This document shows, piece after piece, positions 35,925-47,892 of a stretch of DNA of 64,000 bases. The notes beneath the pieces are model-generated. The model was not told the origin of the DNA and searched no databases. It saw nothing but the letters and a program-made list of their open reading frames with translations. The position numbers and the translations under genes were made by a program. The number at the start of each line of letters is the position of its first letter. Within the stretch, counting starts at the first letter, position 1. Origin of the DNA: Delphinapterus leucas (lineage: Eukaryota; Chordata; Mammalia; Artiodactyla; Monodontidae); contig NW_022098062.1 in assembly GCF_002288925.2 (NCBI RefSeq), positions 10,883,042-10,947,041 of the forward strand, read 5' to 3'.

Positions 35925-36045
35925 CTGCCTTTTACAGATGAAGAAACTGAGGTACAGACACGTTAAATAGGTTTCCTTAAGTCGTATGGCTAGTAAGTGG
36001 CAGAGCTAGAATTCAAATCCAAATCTGTAACTATTCGAAGGCTTG
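35925..36045 (-). mobile_element. MIR SINE fragment
   Basis: Reversed MIR: ttacagatgaagaaactgag, ggctagtaagtggcagagct and agaattcaaatccaaatctg. Confidence 0.8.
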
Positions 36046-36179
36046 TTCATGCTCTCTGCACTGTGGTACCTTCAGTCCCTTTCTCTTCTCACCCCATCCA
36101 ATAAATTTATGAGGCTTGTCTGTGATACTGTTGTATTGTTTCTTTAATGTGTCCCTGTTTTTCTGTTTTTACCATCCTA

Positions 36180-36870
36180 CTTTAAATTTCCATTACCTTT
36201 GCATGGATTAAAACCATAAGCTCCTAACCAGTCTCACTGCCTTCCTTTTCACTGTATAGTGGTGCCAGTGGTTTTCTTAAATACAGATCTGATTCTGTCA
36301 CTTTATTCCTAAAACCCTTTGACTACTCACTGAATGTAAAATAAGATTTAGAATTCCCAGCCCTTTATAATCTAGCTGGCCTACATTTCTACATTTTGAA
36401 CATTATCTCCTGAACACACATTTTCACTTAAAGTGCTTCAACCATATTGAACTACCAGTCTATTAGATGTTCTCCACAGCCTGTGTGTACCTGCCTTTAT
36501 ACCTTTGCTAATGCCTTTCCTTTGCCTTAAAATGTTTCCCATCTTGACTTGCCTCTGACTTATTCATCTTTCATGGCTCAGTTCAGATCCCCAGATCCCA
36601 ACTCTTCCTTGAAGCTTTCAAGATACCACTACTAGCTGAAATTCAACTTCTTTCCTGTTTTCTTACTGTACTTTATACCTACCCTTAAAGAATTTACTCC
36701 AGAATACTTTATGTTGTATATACTTTTGATTGTGTCTGTCTTTCCCCCGTTAGATTATGATTTCCTTAAGACACAGACCATTTCTGAGTCATCATTTATG
36801 TTTTATATTGTTTACAGTGGTGACTTTTCATATAGAAGGTGATCAGTGAATGTTTGTTGAACTGAAAATT
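36180..36870 (+). mobile_element. L2 LINE fragment with 3' end
   Basis: Plus-strand L2: gcatggattaaaaccataag, ctcactgaatgtaaaataag, ctgacttattcatctttcat, then the end ttagattatgatttccttaa and gtgaatgtttgttgaactga. Confidence 0.65.
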
Positions 36871-37066
36871 TACATACAACTTCTAGGAACACTTTGCCAA
36901 GGACATATCGCATAAGCTATTATGTTGTTGAAGACTATTAGCAGGATAATTTTGAGTAATTTTGAAAAATAGTAAGCTAACTTAAGTACAGCAGAGGAAA
37001 GTCTTAAGAGCCATCAAAGGACATTTTTGTAAAAGTCCCGATTGGGGCTTTAAAAGTGATGTTGAG

Positions 37067-37131
37067 TGTTATAAAGCAGAAACTAACACCATTGTAAAGC
37101 AATTATACTCCAATAAAGATGTTAAAAAAAA
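37067..37131 (+). mobile_element. 65-bp truncated L1 3' end
   Basis: Only the last piece of an L1 3' UTR (gcaattatactccaataaag plus A tail) was inserted. Perfect 15-bp target duplication aaaagtgatgttgag lies at 37052-37066 and 37132-37146. Confidence 0.9.
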
Positions 37132-37167
37132 AAAAGTGATGTTGAGGAATCCTGATGGGATGGCATC

Positions 37168-37170
<3 letters not shown>

Positions 37171-37202
<32 letters not shown>

Positions 37203-37392
37203 GGTACGCGGGCCTCTCACTGTTGTGGCCTCTCCCGTTGCAGAGCACAGGCTCCGGACGCGCAGGCTCAGCAGCCATGGCTCACGGGCCCAGCCGCTCC
37301 GCGGCATGTGGGATCTTCCCGGACCGGGGCACAAACCCGTGTCCCCTGCATCGGCAGGCGGACTCTCAACCACCGCGCCACCAGGGAAGCCC
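37171..37392 (-). mobile_element. CHR-type SINE, CpG-rich form
   Basis: A T run of about 29 bases, then gcggtacgcgggcctctcac, the body, and caccagggaagccc. Target duplication ggcatcatc flanks it (37162-37170 and 37393-37401). Confidence 0.92.
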
Positions 37393-37401
37393 GGCATCAT
37401 C

Positions 37402-38869
37402 TTTTATATAGATAATGCTGGCACTGATCACCCACTTACTTGAGTGTTGTTTCCACTTCTAGGTTCCTCAACTTAGAGGGGATGAGGATACCTTGGAGAG
37501 GTTTCTGAGGAGACTCAAAAGATGATTATATGATTGGAAGTCAGACCTATGAGGAAAGGTTGGGAGAATGAAAAGTTAAGAGGCAACTTAATAACTCTTC
37601 AAAAAACATGAATGGATCCATTATTAGGAATGGTAACCAGCTGTTTTCCAGCTCTACTGATGCTAAAATAAGAGAAAAATAGGTTTAAATTGAAGCAAAG
37701 GGTAGTTGTGTAAGGAACTTGTTGCTAATGATGGTTTTCATTATAGTGATGGCGAAAAGATTACCGAAATAATTTTATGATCTTCTCTGGAGGTGAATTT
37801 TAAAGGACAGGAGTCCTGCCTATGTATGTGTAAAATGACTTCTCAAGCTGCCTTCTCATTCTCTGAATCAATAAGTATATTTCTATTTAGATCCTAGAGG
37901 GCATGGATCATGTTTTATACTTTTTAATATTCCCCAAGGGGTCCTAGGGTCTCACTGGCTCCCTAAGAAGTATTTGAATTGTCAGTTTATGGCAATAATT
38001 AACTTTCAGTAGTAAGCTCCAAAGAAATGTCTTTATGAAATGATTTTATAGTGGTTTTATAGGAGAATAAAAACTTAGAAAATGAGCTAAGAGGGAGCTA
38101 AGAGGGAAACCTTAAACATCAAGAGAAACCAGGGAAAGTAGTAGATGTGGTCTCAATATAGGAAACAAATAAATATTTGTAGCTTTTATGTCCATTTTCA
38201 GTTGTAGCCTAAAGAGCTGTGCTTCAGAATATCCCTTGTTAAGGGTATCACTGCTTGTGGATGCATTATAACAAGTGCTTTGTAAATCCTTTGCAGTCTA
38301 ATAAGTTGGCTTCATGTGAATGAGGATTATAAAGGCCTCTGACCCTTGGCTTTTGAGGCCATGAGGAGGGCTTACATTACTTAGAATGAAACCTTTTTAG
38401 ATATGTTGGGTTGCAAAAAGCATTTCCGGTACAGTCAGAATGAAAACTGTGAATTGGGATTATTCATGTAGATTACCAAAAGTCTGGGCAGAGCTGATAT
38501 TAACACCAGATCATTTTCCTACTAGCTCTTAGTCCCAAAACCTTGAGTGGGTTATTGAAGCTTTAGGACTTTGGAATTTAGTACTGGAATTGTGTATAAT
38601 TTCCTTCTTGTAGATAAATGGATACTAGGCTTATTTAAGGTTATTTGGCTTTAAATATTAAAAATATAATGAATGTTTTCTAAGTTTCGTATAGTAAATG
38701 CTGTCTGCTGTTAACCAGATCATCTCATAAAATGACTGGAGTTCAAAGGTGAAGCTGGATTGTTGCAGGGATTCTGCAAGTGGTGGCAAAGTGAAGGGCA
38801 GCTTGATTCCCTAATTGTAAAATTGGTGTCATTTGAGAAACTGGGAATTGGAAATATAAGGGAGGCATA
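37402..38869 (+). other. KMT2A intron 1 segment, unassigned
   Basis: AT-rich sequence without coding support. Small local duplication gagctaagaggga near 38088-38109. Confidence 0.4.
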
Positions 38870-38884
38870 CTTTTCCCGTAACTT

Positions 38885-39601
38885 TTTTTTTTTTAATGTT
38901 TATTTATTTTATTTATTTATTTTTGGCTGCATTGGGTCTTTGTTGCTGTGCGCGGGCTTTCTCTACTTGCAGTGAGCCGGGCTACTCTTCATTGCGGTGC
39001 AGCGGGCTTCTCCTTGCAGTGGCTTCTCTTGTTGCAGAGCACAGGCTCTAGGCGCGTGGGCTTCAGTAGTTGTGGCTTGCAGGCTCAGTAGCTGTGGCAC
39101 ACAGGCTTAGTTGCTCCGCGGCATGTGGGATCTTCCTGGGCCAGGGCTCGAACCCGTGTCCCCTGCATTGGCAGGTGGATTCTTTTTTTAAAGGTAAATA
39201 AATAAATAAATTGATTGATTTATTTATTGGCCGAGTAGGGTCTTTGTTGCTGCGCGCAGGCTTTCTCTAGTTGTGGCGAGCAGGGGCTGAGTGGGGGCTA
39301 CTGTTCATTGCGGTGCGCGGGCTTCTCATTGCATTGGCTTCTCTTGTTGCGGAGCACGGGCTCTAGGAGCGCAGGTTTCAGTAGTTGCAGCATGCAGGCT
39401 CAGTAGTTGTGGCTCACGGGCTCTAGAGCACAGGCTCAGTAGTTGTGGCACATGGGCTTAGTTGCTCCGCGGCATGTGGGACCTTCCTGGACCAGGGATC
39501 AAACCCGTGTCCCCTGCTTTGGCAGGCGGATTCTTAACCACTGTGCCACCAGGGAAGCCCTGGCAGGTGGATTCTTAACCACTGCGCCACCAGGGAAGCC
39601 C
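38885..39601 (-). mobile_element. CHR-type SINE, long form, split by another SINE
   Basis: The reversed long element runs 38885-39184 and resumes at 39577-39601 (aaccactgcgccaccaggga). Its target duplication cttttcccgtaactt is at 38870-38884 and 39602-39616, enclosing the whole nested structure. Confidence 0.92.
39185..39560 (-). mobile_element. CHR-type SINE nested inside another SINE
   Basis: Second reversed long copy, with an aaataaataaataaattgat segment in its tail region. Its target duplication tggcaggtggattctt (39169-39184 and 39561-39576) is itself SINE sequence from the host element. Confidence 0.92.
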
Positions 39602-39690
39602 CTTTTCCCGTAACTTCTAATTGCTCCTCATACAGGTATAAACTCAGAAAACAAAAGATTATAAAACGGCAAAGAATAATTCTCATGATT

Positions 39691-39901
39691 CTTTTTTTTT
39701 TGTTTTTTTCGGTACGCGGGCCTCCCACCGCCGCGGCCTCCCCCGTTGCGGGGTGCAGGTTCTGGACACACAGGCCCAGTGGCCACGGTCCACGGGCCCA
39801 GCCGCTCCGCGTCACGCGGCATCCCCCCGGACCGGGGCACGAACCCACGTCCCCCGCATCGGCAGGCAGACTCCCAACCACCGCGCCACCAGAGAAGCCC
39901 T
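39691..39901 (-). mobile_element. CHR-type SINE, extremely CpG-rich variant
   Basis: Reversed copy (cggtacgcgggcctcccacc, ccacgggcccagccgctccg) with unusually high GC. The word gattcttt flanks both sides. Confidence 0.9.
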
Positions 39902-39914
39902 CTCCAGATTCTTT

Positions 39915-41955
39915 ATTCTACTTGAGAGATTCCAGTGTTGACTAATAAAATACCAGGGACTTTTTTTTTTAAGTAAGTTAATGCCACCTAATGTGTGCTT
40001 CTCAGAATGTGGTGATGAAACTTCCAAATATGATGTAGTAGTCAGAAGAGTCAGTTGGTTTTTTAAGCTAGTAAGAACACAAAACTTCCCGACTCATATA
40101 TTGTACATTAATTCCTCAAAAATGTTAGGTCAAAATTGTGTTGGCTGACTTAGTAGCTTTGTTGTTTTGCCAAAGGGATTGTTTACTTTTGTCATGTAAC
40201 TTCACTTTGCTCCTTCAGAAAACTGGCTTTTTGGAGAGATAACTCTTTTTACCTTTAGAGGAAAGAAAGTTGTGAATTTCTCAGTGTTACTTTAGTTGCT
40301 GTTGATCATTCGACAGCCCAGAAGGAAAGATGCAACCTGACTTTTGCAGCAAGATCAGAACAAACTGGAAGAAAAAACTACAAATTTTATAGTAGAAACT
40401 TGTAGTTGAATGAACATATAGCTCAAAATGAAGTTAACTGCTGAAAGTTGGCATATGGAGGACCAAAACCTCTTGTAATAAAAAGAACCATCTCTGAAAA
40501 CAGTGTTGGTGTTTGTTTAATTTTTCCAGCCTATTCAAGTGGATCTAGTCATTTTGTGGTACTTTCCTGTTAAACAGAGAAGAATAAACCCTGTCATTGT
40601 GCTGATTAATTTAATTTCTACAGTATATTAGTTAAGTGGGCTTATTTCTTCTGCTTCAGCAAGTAGATAAGTTCAGACTTGGAACCTAGGAGTTTGGAAG
40701 TCCTGATTTTTGTTTGTTTGTTTTTTAAGGTCGTGTGAAGTGATTTGGGGCATTGCCAAGAATCTGTATAGCTTACTATCTGATGTAGTGCATTCATTTT
40801 GCCTTTTTTTTTTTTTTTTTTTAAAGACAATGAGCTTCTTTTTGTCGACCTCTTTTTCCGGAGCAGGATGGGTGGAGTTCACCTGTCTCATTTGTTTAGC
40901 TGTTTTGAGCATCTTTGCTTCTTGCTCTTGTTGATAATGGAGTGAGGATGAGGAAATACTTCTTTCTTTAATTACAAAGTGGGTATCATTTGTATTTCTG
41001 AGGTGAGAGTTGCTAGGTAGAATTGAATTAAATATTTGAAAAGAATTTCATTCTTGTGTGGGTGAAAATTTTACCAACTATTGTTATTGAAGGACATTGT
41101 ATTACTGTCTTTGCACTCTTTAATCCTAGGTGACTTTGGGGGTTAACATTTCTCAGTGTCAGGCAGAGATCATATTTAAAACAGTGTAAATCTCTTCCTA
41201 TCTGTTTTGCATTCAAACAGCCACAGTTCTCTTTGAGGCACCAGTAGCCAGAGAGAATCCGGCCTTGGCCCTGTCCCTGCCATTCTGTTGACAAGAGACT
41301 ATGATGTCAGTTCAGTAACTGTGTACATTGCTAGACTGCTTGGATTTCAGAAACCATCTTGGCTTAAGAAGTTTGTCTCCTGATATCTGTGTATTTGACT
41401 ATGCTTGAGTATTTTATTCTTTTCCCTTCTTATAAATTCAAAAACATCGTTGTTAAATTCACTTTTTGGAAATGATTTACAGGTGTCACTATCTTTTTTT
41501 CTTTTACAAATGGTGAAAAACTGCTTGCAAAGAGGCTCATCTTCCCCCTAAATGGCATTCATAAACATAGCACTCTACAGAGTAAGAAACGGTGACTGGA
41601 AATCGAATCTGTTTTTCAGAGAACATCTTTTATGTACCAGGCAGATGACCAAGTATTGGGGCATTAGCATTGAACAAGTCCCTTCCCCCCTTCCCTCATG
41701 GAACTTACTGTCTAATTTCTCTTTACTGAGCTCGGCTTAAAATATAGCATGAATATAAATACTAAAATTATAATACCTTGCAAGATACTTTGGAAGTTGG
41801 TAATTTGAAGGCCAAAGCTCTCAAAACTAATATTAACAGAACTGTTCTTGGGAGCAATTCAAATAGTAGTCTTCATTTACTGATTTACTGATTCTTGAGA
41901 GTCAGGCATACCAGGTGTAATATGTGAATCAAGATATGAATCAAGATATTTACTC
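39915..41955 (+). other. KMT2A intron 1 segment, mostly single-copy
   Basis: No coding support. A T run of 18 lies near 40805. The stretch at 41615-41735 resembles the reversed end of an L2 (tttatgtaccaggcagatga, catggaacttactgtctaat). A 13-base tandem (tgaatcaagatat) is at about 41926-41951. Confidence 0.4.
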
Positions 41956-41962
41956 CCGGGTT

Positions 41963-42170
41963 TTTTGTTTTTTTTTTTTTTGCGGTACGCGGGCCTCTCA
42001 CTGTTGTGGCCTCTCCTGTTGCGGAGCACAGGCTCCGGACGCGCAGGCTTAGCGGCCATGGCTCACGGGCCCAGCCACTCTGCGGCATGTGGGATCTTCC
42101 CAGACCGGGGCACAAACCCGCGTCCCCTGCATCGGCAGGCAGACTCAACCACTGCGCCACCAGGGAAGCC
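41963..42170 (-). mobile_element. CHR-type SINE, CpG-rich form
   Basis: Reversed copy (gcggtacgcgggcctctcac ... caccagggaagcc), flanked by similar words tactcccggg and cactcccagggt. Confidence 0.9.
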
Positions 42171-42984
42171 CACTCCCAGGGTATTTAATAGCTTCCCCCT
42201 TCCTGTTAAAAGGGAACTTAAGCACTAGCACATCCTTTACTGCCTTCTACAACTGAAGAAGTGCCACTCTCCACTTGTACTCTGGATTCCATCCCCTCTC
42301 ATCTACTCAGGGTCATTCCTGCAGTTATTCCCCCTCTCTCCTGCATCACCAGTTTTTCTCTCATCAACATATAAAACTGTCTTAATATAATCCTTGTTTT
42401 AAAAAACCCTTGACCCCAGGTCCTCCCCCAGCTACTACCCAATTTTCTGCTCCCTTTCACAACAGAACTCCTTGAAAGTGCAGTATGTAATTGCAGGTGC
42501 CACTTTCTCACCTCTCAGCCACTCCTCAACCCCTGCAATTGGGCTTTTATCCCCATGACTCTAGGAAATTGCTCTTATCAAAATCCTCAAGGGCCTCTCT
42601 CTTGCCAGATTGAATAGATAATTCTCAGTCCTCCTCCTGTTCAACCTTTGGGCAGCATTTGAACCAGGTGACCACTCCCTTCTTGAAACACTCTTTTCTT
42701 GGATTCTGTAACACGGCACTCATCTGCTTTTTTCTTAACTCATTGGTTATTAATTTTCAGTATTCTGTATGGCTTCCTTCCTCTGCTTAACTCCCCTGAA
42801 TGCTGGCGTCACCTGAGAGTCTGCCTTTGGCCACCTTCTCTATCTGTGCACTTGTCCTCAGTGACCTCATCCAGGCCTCATCTGTATGCTGAGGACTCCT
42901 AAATCTTTGTCTCTAAACCTTGACCACTTCTTTGAGTCCCAGGCTTGTATTTCCAGCTGCCTGTTTGACATTCCATTTGCCTAA

Positions 42985-43135
42985 TAATAATAAGCATGAT
43001 GAGTGTTTACTGAGTGTTGTGGGTCAGGCAGTATTCTCAGTGCTTCACATGTATTATCTCACCTAATCTTGCCCACCTGCTGAGGTAGCCACTGCTATTC
43101 CCAGACAAGGAAACAGATATGCATTGAAGCACTTG
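42985..43135 (-). mobile_element. MIR-like SINE within L2
   Basis: Reversed MIR-like words gagtgtttactgagtgttgt, cttcacatgtattatctcac and gacaaggaaacagatatg. Confidence 0.55.
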
Positions 43136-43799
43136 GATGTTTAGTAGGTATCTTACACTTCCCATGTCCAGAAAGTCTTGATTTTCTCCTTTCTCCTTGT
43201 TTCAGAATGACTCTGCCCTTTACCCAATAGCTCAGGCCTAAAATTTGAGAGTTATCCTTGATTTCTCTCTATATTCACATTCCAAATAACCCATCAGCAA
43301 ATTCTGTCTGTACTACCTCCAAAATACCTTAAATCCAACTTCCTCTTATTAATTCTCCTACCAAAACCCCACACTTGCCCATTGTAATCTTTTGGTTGGA
43401 CTATTCCCTTATCTCCCTGCTTGTGTTCTTACCTCAGTGAAGTTTGTTCTTCACACAGCAACTGTAGATTCCATGTGTAAATCAGTCACATCTTACTATT
43501 CCCTCACTTTAAACATGTTGGTATCTCTCCCGCATCTCCCTTCTCCCCACTGCTTGGATAAATCCAGATTTCTTACCCTGTCTGGCAAAGCCGTACATGA
43601 TTTGGCCTCTGGTCAGGCCTGCTTCTTCCAGCACCACCCCTTCTCATCTCACTCATTCTGCTGCACGGCCACACTGGCCTTTTGGTCTGTCATACATGCC
43701 ATGCTCGTTGCTGTCTCTGGGCCTTTGCACTTACTATCTAGCTAGAATACTATGCCACCTAGATCTTTATATGTCTGTCTTTTTCTCATCATTTAGGTC

Positions 43800-44105
43800 T
43801 AAATCTGGGTTCAGCCACTTTTTTCTGCAAAGGGCCAGATGGTCTCTGTCGCAACGACTCCGCCCTGCTGTTGTGGTCCAGGAGCAGCCATAGACAATAC
43901 AGAAATGATGACACATGGGGCTGTGTGCCAATAAAACTTTATTTATGCACACTGAAATTTGAATTTCTTATAACTTTCATGTGCATAAAATATTCTTCTT
44001 TGGATTTTTTTAACCATTTAAAAATGTTAAAAACCATTCTTAGTTCATGGACTGAACAAACCAGGTGGCAGTCCAGATTTGGCCTGTGGCCCACAGTTTG
44101 CCAAG
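43800..44105 (+). mobile_element. MER-type DNA transposon fragment
   Basis: The words gcaaagggccagatggtctc, ccatagacaatacagaaatg, caataaaactttatttatgc and gatttggcctgtggcccaca are typical of a hAT-type MER element; the subfamily is not named with confidence. Confidence 0.5.
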
Positions 44106-44629
44106 GTCAGAAGCCTTTTCTGACCACCCTAGTGAAAACAGCCCTCACAGGTAACCCCCATCAATCCTTCACGCCCTCATTGCATTCTTTATTTGTTACA
44201 TGGTTATTTTCTCATGGGGCAGGAATTCTGTCAGTTCTTCGCCTGTGTAGTCTAAAACAGTGCCTGGCAACACTCAGTAAATACTTGCTGGAGTGATTGA
44301 ATGCCAGTCCCATTTGAATTTTGGCTGTAGGCTGCTATCTGCTCTCCAGTTATTCAGTCTCTTTCCTACTCTAATTTCGTATGTATGTATCTAGAATAAA
44401 CTTCAAACTTCAGTTATGCCTTGTCTACATTCGAGACCCAGAGGTAGCTCCTGCTGTTCATTGGATGAGCTTTGACCATACCATCCTAGAATTAACAAGG
44501 TTCTGATACTTCATTTGTCTTTGATCTTGGCCCTGCTGTGGCTACCCCTTTCCAACCAAATCAGTTATCAATTTTTGCATCTGATTTCCCACTTCTCCCC
44601 ATTACCCCTCCCATTTATTCTTCTTTTTA

Positions 44630-44829
44630 AAAAATATTGATTAATTGATTGATTGATTTGGCTGCACCGGTCTTAGTTGTGGCACTGGGGATCTTTGTTG
44701 CAGCATGCGGGATCTCTGTGGGGATCTTTAGTTGTGGCATGCAGGATCTGGTTCCCTGGCCAGGGATCAAACCTGGGCCCCCTACACTTGGAGCGTGGAG
44801 TCTTAACCGCTGGACCACCAGGGAAGTCC
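44630..44829 (-). mobile_element. CHR-type SINE
   Basis: Reversed copy with duplicated gggatctttagttgtggcat-like units and reversed head ggaccaccagggaagtccc. The flanking word cccatttattctt is shared with the next element. Confidence 0.88.
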
Positions 44830-44845
44830 CCCCCCCATTTATTCT

Positions 44846-45180
44846 TTTTTTAAAAATAAATAAATTTATTTATTTTGGCTGCGTTGGGTCTTCGTTGCTG
44901 CATGCGGGTTTTCTCTAGTTGCGGTGAGCGGGGCTACTCTTTGTTGCAGTGCGGTGGCTTCTCTAGTTGCGGAGCATGGGCTCTAGGCATGCGGGCTTCA
45001 GTAGTTGTGACATGTGGGCTCAGTAGTTTTGGCTCGCGGGCTCTAGAGCACAGGCTCAGTAGTTGTGGCGCATGGGCTTAGTTGCTCCGTGGCATGTGGG
45101 ATCTTCCCAGACCAGGGCTCGAACCTGTGTCCCCTGCACTGGCAGGCGGATTCTTAACCACCGCGCCACCAGGGAAACCC
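44846..45180 (-). mobile_element. CHR-type SINE, long form
   Basis: Reversed long copy (ttggctgcgttgggtcttcg ... ccgcgccaccagggaaaccc). It landed in the duplicated target of the neighbouring SINE, so cccatttattctt precedes and follows it. Confidence 0.9.
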
Positions 45181-45236
45181 TCCCATTTATTCTTAATCAG
45201 CCCACCAGGGAAACCCTCCCATTTATTCTTAATCAG
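45165..45236. repeat. 36-bp tandem duplication
   Basis: Two adjacent 36-base units, identical after the first base, span the SINE end and its target duplication (ccaccagggaaaccctccc then atttattcttaatcag). Confidence 0.93.
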
Positions 45237-45615
45237 CCATTGTCCATGATTTATTTCCTTTAGAGCTACGGTCTAAAAAACTTTTGTAGGTCGTGAGCCG
45301 CTTTTTTTCTTTTAGAACCTGAAGAAATCTGTGTCTCTCGTCTGGCAGATGCCCATATAAACAGAGTTTTGCCTGTGATTTCAGCAAACTCTCTAAGCTT
45401 AACTCCTGCCTATCAACTTGTCTGCAACTAAATGCATGCTTAGCCCCTTTTCTGATAGAGAGCTCCCTTCCGTTGCACTTTGTCTTCATTCTCTCTCAGT
45501 GCCAACCCCTCCTCCCCATCCCTTTCCCATTTATTAGTGATTTGCTGTTGAGAATTTTCAGTCTCTTCCTGGCTGCTGTGTTCTCTTTCAGCATGTAAAC
45601 ACATTCAACTCAAAT
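45237..45615 (+). other. KMT2A intron 1 segment, unassigned
   Basis: No repeat or coding call. An antisense open frame of 86 codons has no family resemblance. Confidence 0.35.
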
Positions 45616-45626
45616 AGTAGTCCTGG

Positions 45627-45831
45627 GGCTTCCCTGGTGGCGCAGTGGTTGAGAGTCCGCCTGCCAATGCAGGGTACACGGGTTCATGCCCCGGTCTGGG
45701 AGGATCCCACATGCCGTGGAGCGGCTGGGCCTGTGAGCCATGGCCGCTGAGCCTGCGCGTCCGGAGCCTGTACTCCGCAATGGGAGAGGCCACAACAGTG
45801 AGAGGCCCGCGTACCGCAAAAAAAAAAAGAA
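45627..45831 (+). mobile_element. CHR-type SINE, CpG-rich form
   Basis: Head ggcttccctggtggcgcagt to an A-rich tail. Target duplication agtagtcctgg at 45616-45626 and 45832-45842. Confidence 0.92.
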
Positions 45832-45842
45832 AGTAGTCCTGG

Positions 45843-45938
45843 ACTTCCCTGGCTGTCCAGTGGTTAAGACTCCACACTGTGGGGAAACTAAGATCCCACA
45901 TGCTGTGCGGTGTGGCCAATAAACAAAGAAACAAACAA
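45843..45938 (+). mobile_element. Short CHR-type SINE, internally deleted
   Basis: Head acttccctggctgtccagtg, then a jump past the B-box region to aactaagatcccacatgctg and an aaacaaagaaacaaacaa tail. It abuts the preceding SINE. Confidence 0.8.
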
Positions 45939-46049
45939 GTAATCCCCCCAGGCAAATCTTTCCTTATGTTGTGCCCATTGTGTCCTTTCCCATGTAATTG
46001 AGTTTTTCCAAAAGAGTGGTCTATACTGACTTCCATTTTTGTCACTTTC

Positions 46050-47235
46050 TAATCACACCTTGACCCACTGCGCTTTGGTTCCTCCTGCCGCTAACACTGC
46101 CTTGAAGTTGACCTTGGTAAGGTCATAGGTGACCTCCCAATTTTGATATCCTCTGTACAAAATCCTTTTGTATCCCTCCCCAACTTGGCCATCTCTTGAT
46201 GCGTATTCTTCCCTTGACTGTTCTGTACTTAGATACATGATCTGTCTCCTTGGCCATTCCATCTCTGTCTCCCCCCTTAGCGTCCCTTTCCCCTGTACGT
46301 GAAGTGTGGGTATTCCCTGGGGATCTGCCGTGTATCCTCTATTTTCTCTCTGTAGTCTCTCCCTGGGTGACTGTTTATACACACAGTTTCAGCATTCATA
46401 AATTCATTGAATCAGATGCGTTTTCTCCAGATCATTATATCTTACAACTTGGACAGACATTTCAAATTCATGCGTCTAAACTGATTTCCCTCCTGCTCCT
46501 AGAAACCTCTCTTCTTTCTTTTTTCCCAGTCTTATAAATATATCACCATAAACCTAATCAACCTAAGCCCAACACCTGCAAGTCTTTACTGATTCTTTCC
46601 ATCCCCTGAACCCTTTATATTGAAACCTTGTTCATTTTGCCTCCTGACTGTCTATGGAATCTGCCCTTTTCCTTAATCCCCGTTGCCACTGCAGTCATTT
46701 TATAGCTGTTCTTACTGCCTCTGGTTTTAAAGGCAGTCTCTACTTCCCCACTGCTGTCATAGTGATCTTTTGAAAATATAAATCTAATCATGCTTCTCTC
46801 CTGCCCAAAAGTGTTACTGATGAGCTGTAGCCCTCAGGATGAGGCCCACACTTCCTTGAAGATAAACTTCAAACTCAGAAAGGCATTTAAGACCTTTCAT
46901 GATCTGCCTCTGCCTTTTTTCCTCCTCAATATCTTATGCTCCTTTCCCACATCAGCTAGGGCCTCAGCCCTACTGAACTGTCTGTAATTTCACTCCATGC
47001 CATGCTCTTTTGTATCTCTGTGCCTTTGTATGTGTTATTTTCTCTGCCTGAAATATCTCCCTTCAACCCTAATTTACCATCCTTGAGAAGTTTGAGTAAG
47101 CTTTCACCCTTTCTGCAGTGGCTTTCCTGACTCTTTCTCCTTGACTGGGTTAGTCACCTTTCTGCTGTGCTTCCATATTCATTTCTCTGGCATGTGTATT
47201 CCTCTGGCATAGCAGGAAACACACTGCATTCCATT
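46050..47235 (+). mobile_element. L2 LINE fragment
   Basis: Plus-strand L2: accttggtaaggtcataggt, ttggccattccatctctgtc, ctaatcatgcttctctcctg, tttcatgatctgcctctgcc, aagctttcaccctttctgc. Confidence 0.7.
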
Positions 47236-47244
47236 AGTTTTTGT

Positions 47245-47562
47245 GTTTTTTTAAAATTAATTAATTAATTAATTTTTGACTGTGTTAGGTCTTCGTTGCT
47301 GTGCCAGGGCTTTCTCTAGTTGCTGCGAGCAGAGGCTACTCTTGGTTGCAGTGTGTGGGCTTCTCATTGCCAGGCTTCTCTTGTTGCGGAGCACGGGTTC
47401 TAGGCGTGCTGGCTTCAGTAGTTGTGGCACGTGGGCTCAGTAGTTGTGGTGCACAGCCTTAGTTGCTCCGTAGCACATGGGATCTTCCTGGACCAGGGCT
47501 CAAATCCATGTCCCCTGCACTGGCAGGCGGATTCTTAACCACTGTGCCACCAGGGAAGACCC
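47245..47562 (-). mobile_element. CHR-type SINE, long form
   Basis: Reversed long copy with an aattaattaattaatt segment in the tail region and reversed head gtgccaccagggaagaccc; moderately diverged. Confidence 0.88.
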
Positions 47563-47892
47563 CTCCCTATGAATTCTTAAAAGAAGAATCTTATTGTCTA
47601 ATTCTTTTGAGTGCACCAGTATTTTATGCTACTGTGCTATTACCACGTAATGTTTTTTAAACAGTTAGTGTACTGCATTTCCTTTATTTTCATTTTACAA
47701 ACATTTATTACTCTAAATTTGTGCCAGATACTAAAATACAACAATGAATAAGTAAACTTTCCCTGTCTTTAAAGAGTGAGTGCTCTAGAGAAGGAGACAA
47801 ACTTGTAAACACATTCTTTATCCATTATGCTAATTAAGTACTGGTGATTATGTATGTCTCTAAAATGCAGCGCTAAGACCTTGATATTTTAT

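Larger units (their letters stand above)
42235..44305 (+). mobile_element. L2 LINE, about 2 kb, interrupted
   Basis: Plus-strand L2 carrying, in order, tcaaaatcctcaagggcctc, tccaacttcctcttattaat, acactggccttttggtctgt, ttctgaccaccctagtgaaa and the 3' terminus aaacagtgcctggcaacact with cagtaaatacttgctgga. A reversed MIR and a MER-type element interrupt it. Confidence 0.7.

Noticed and set aside
35458..35970. 170-codon plus-strand frame
   Set aside because: Its second half is translated CHR SINE and the first half has no family resemblance.
43392..44296. Open frames of 98-141 codons
   Set aside because: They lie in L2 and a MER-type element.
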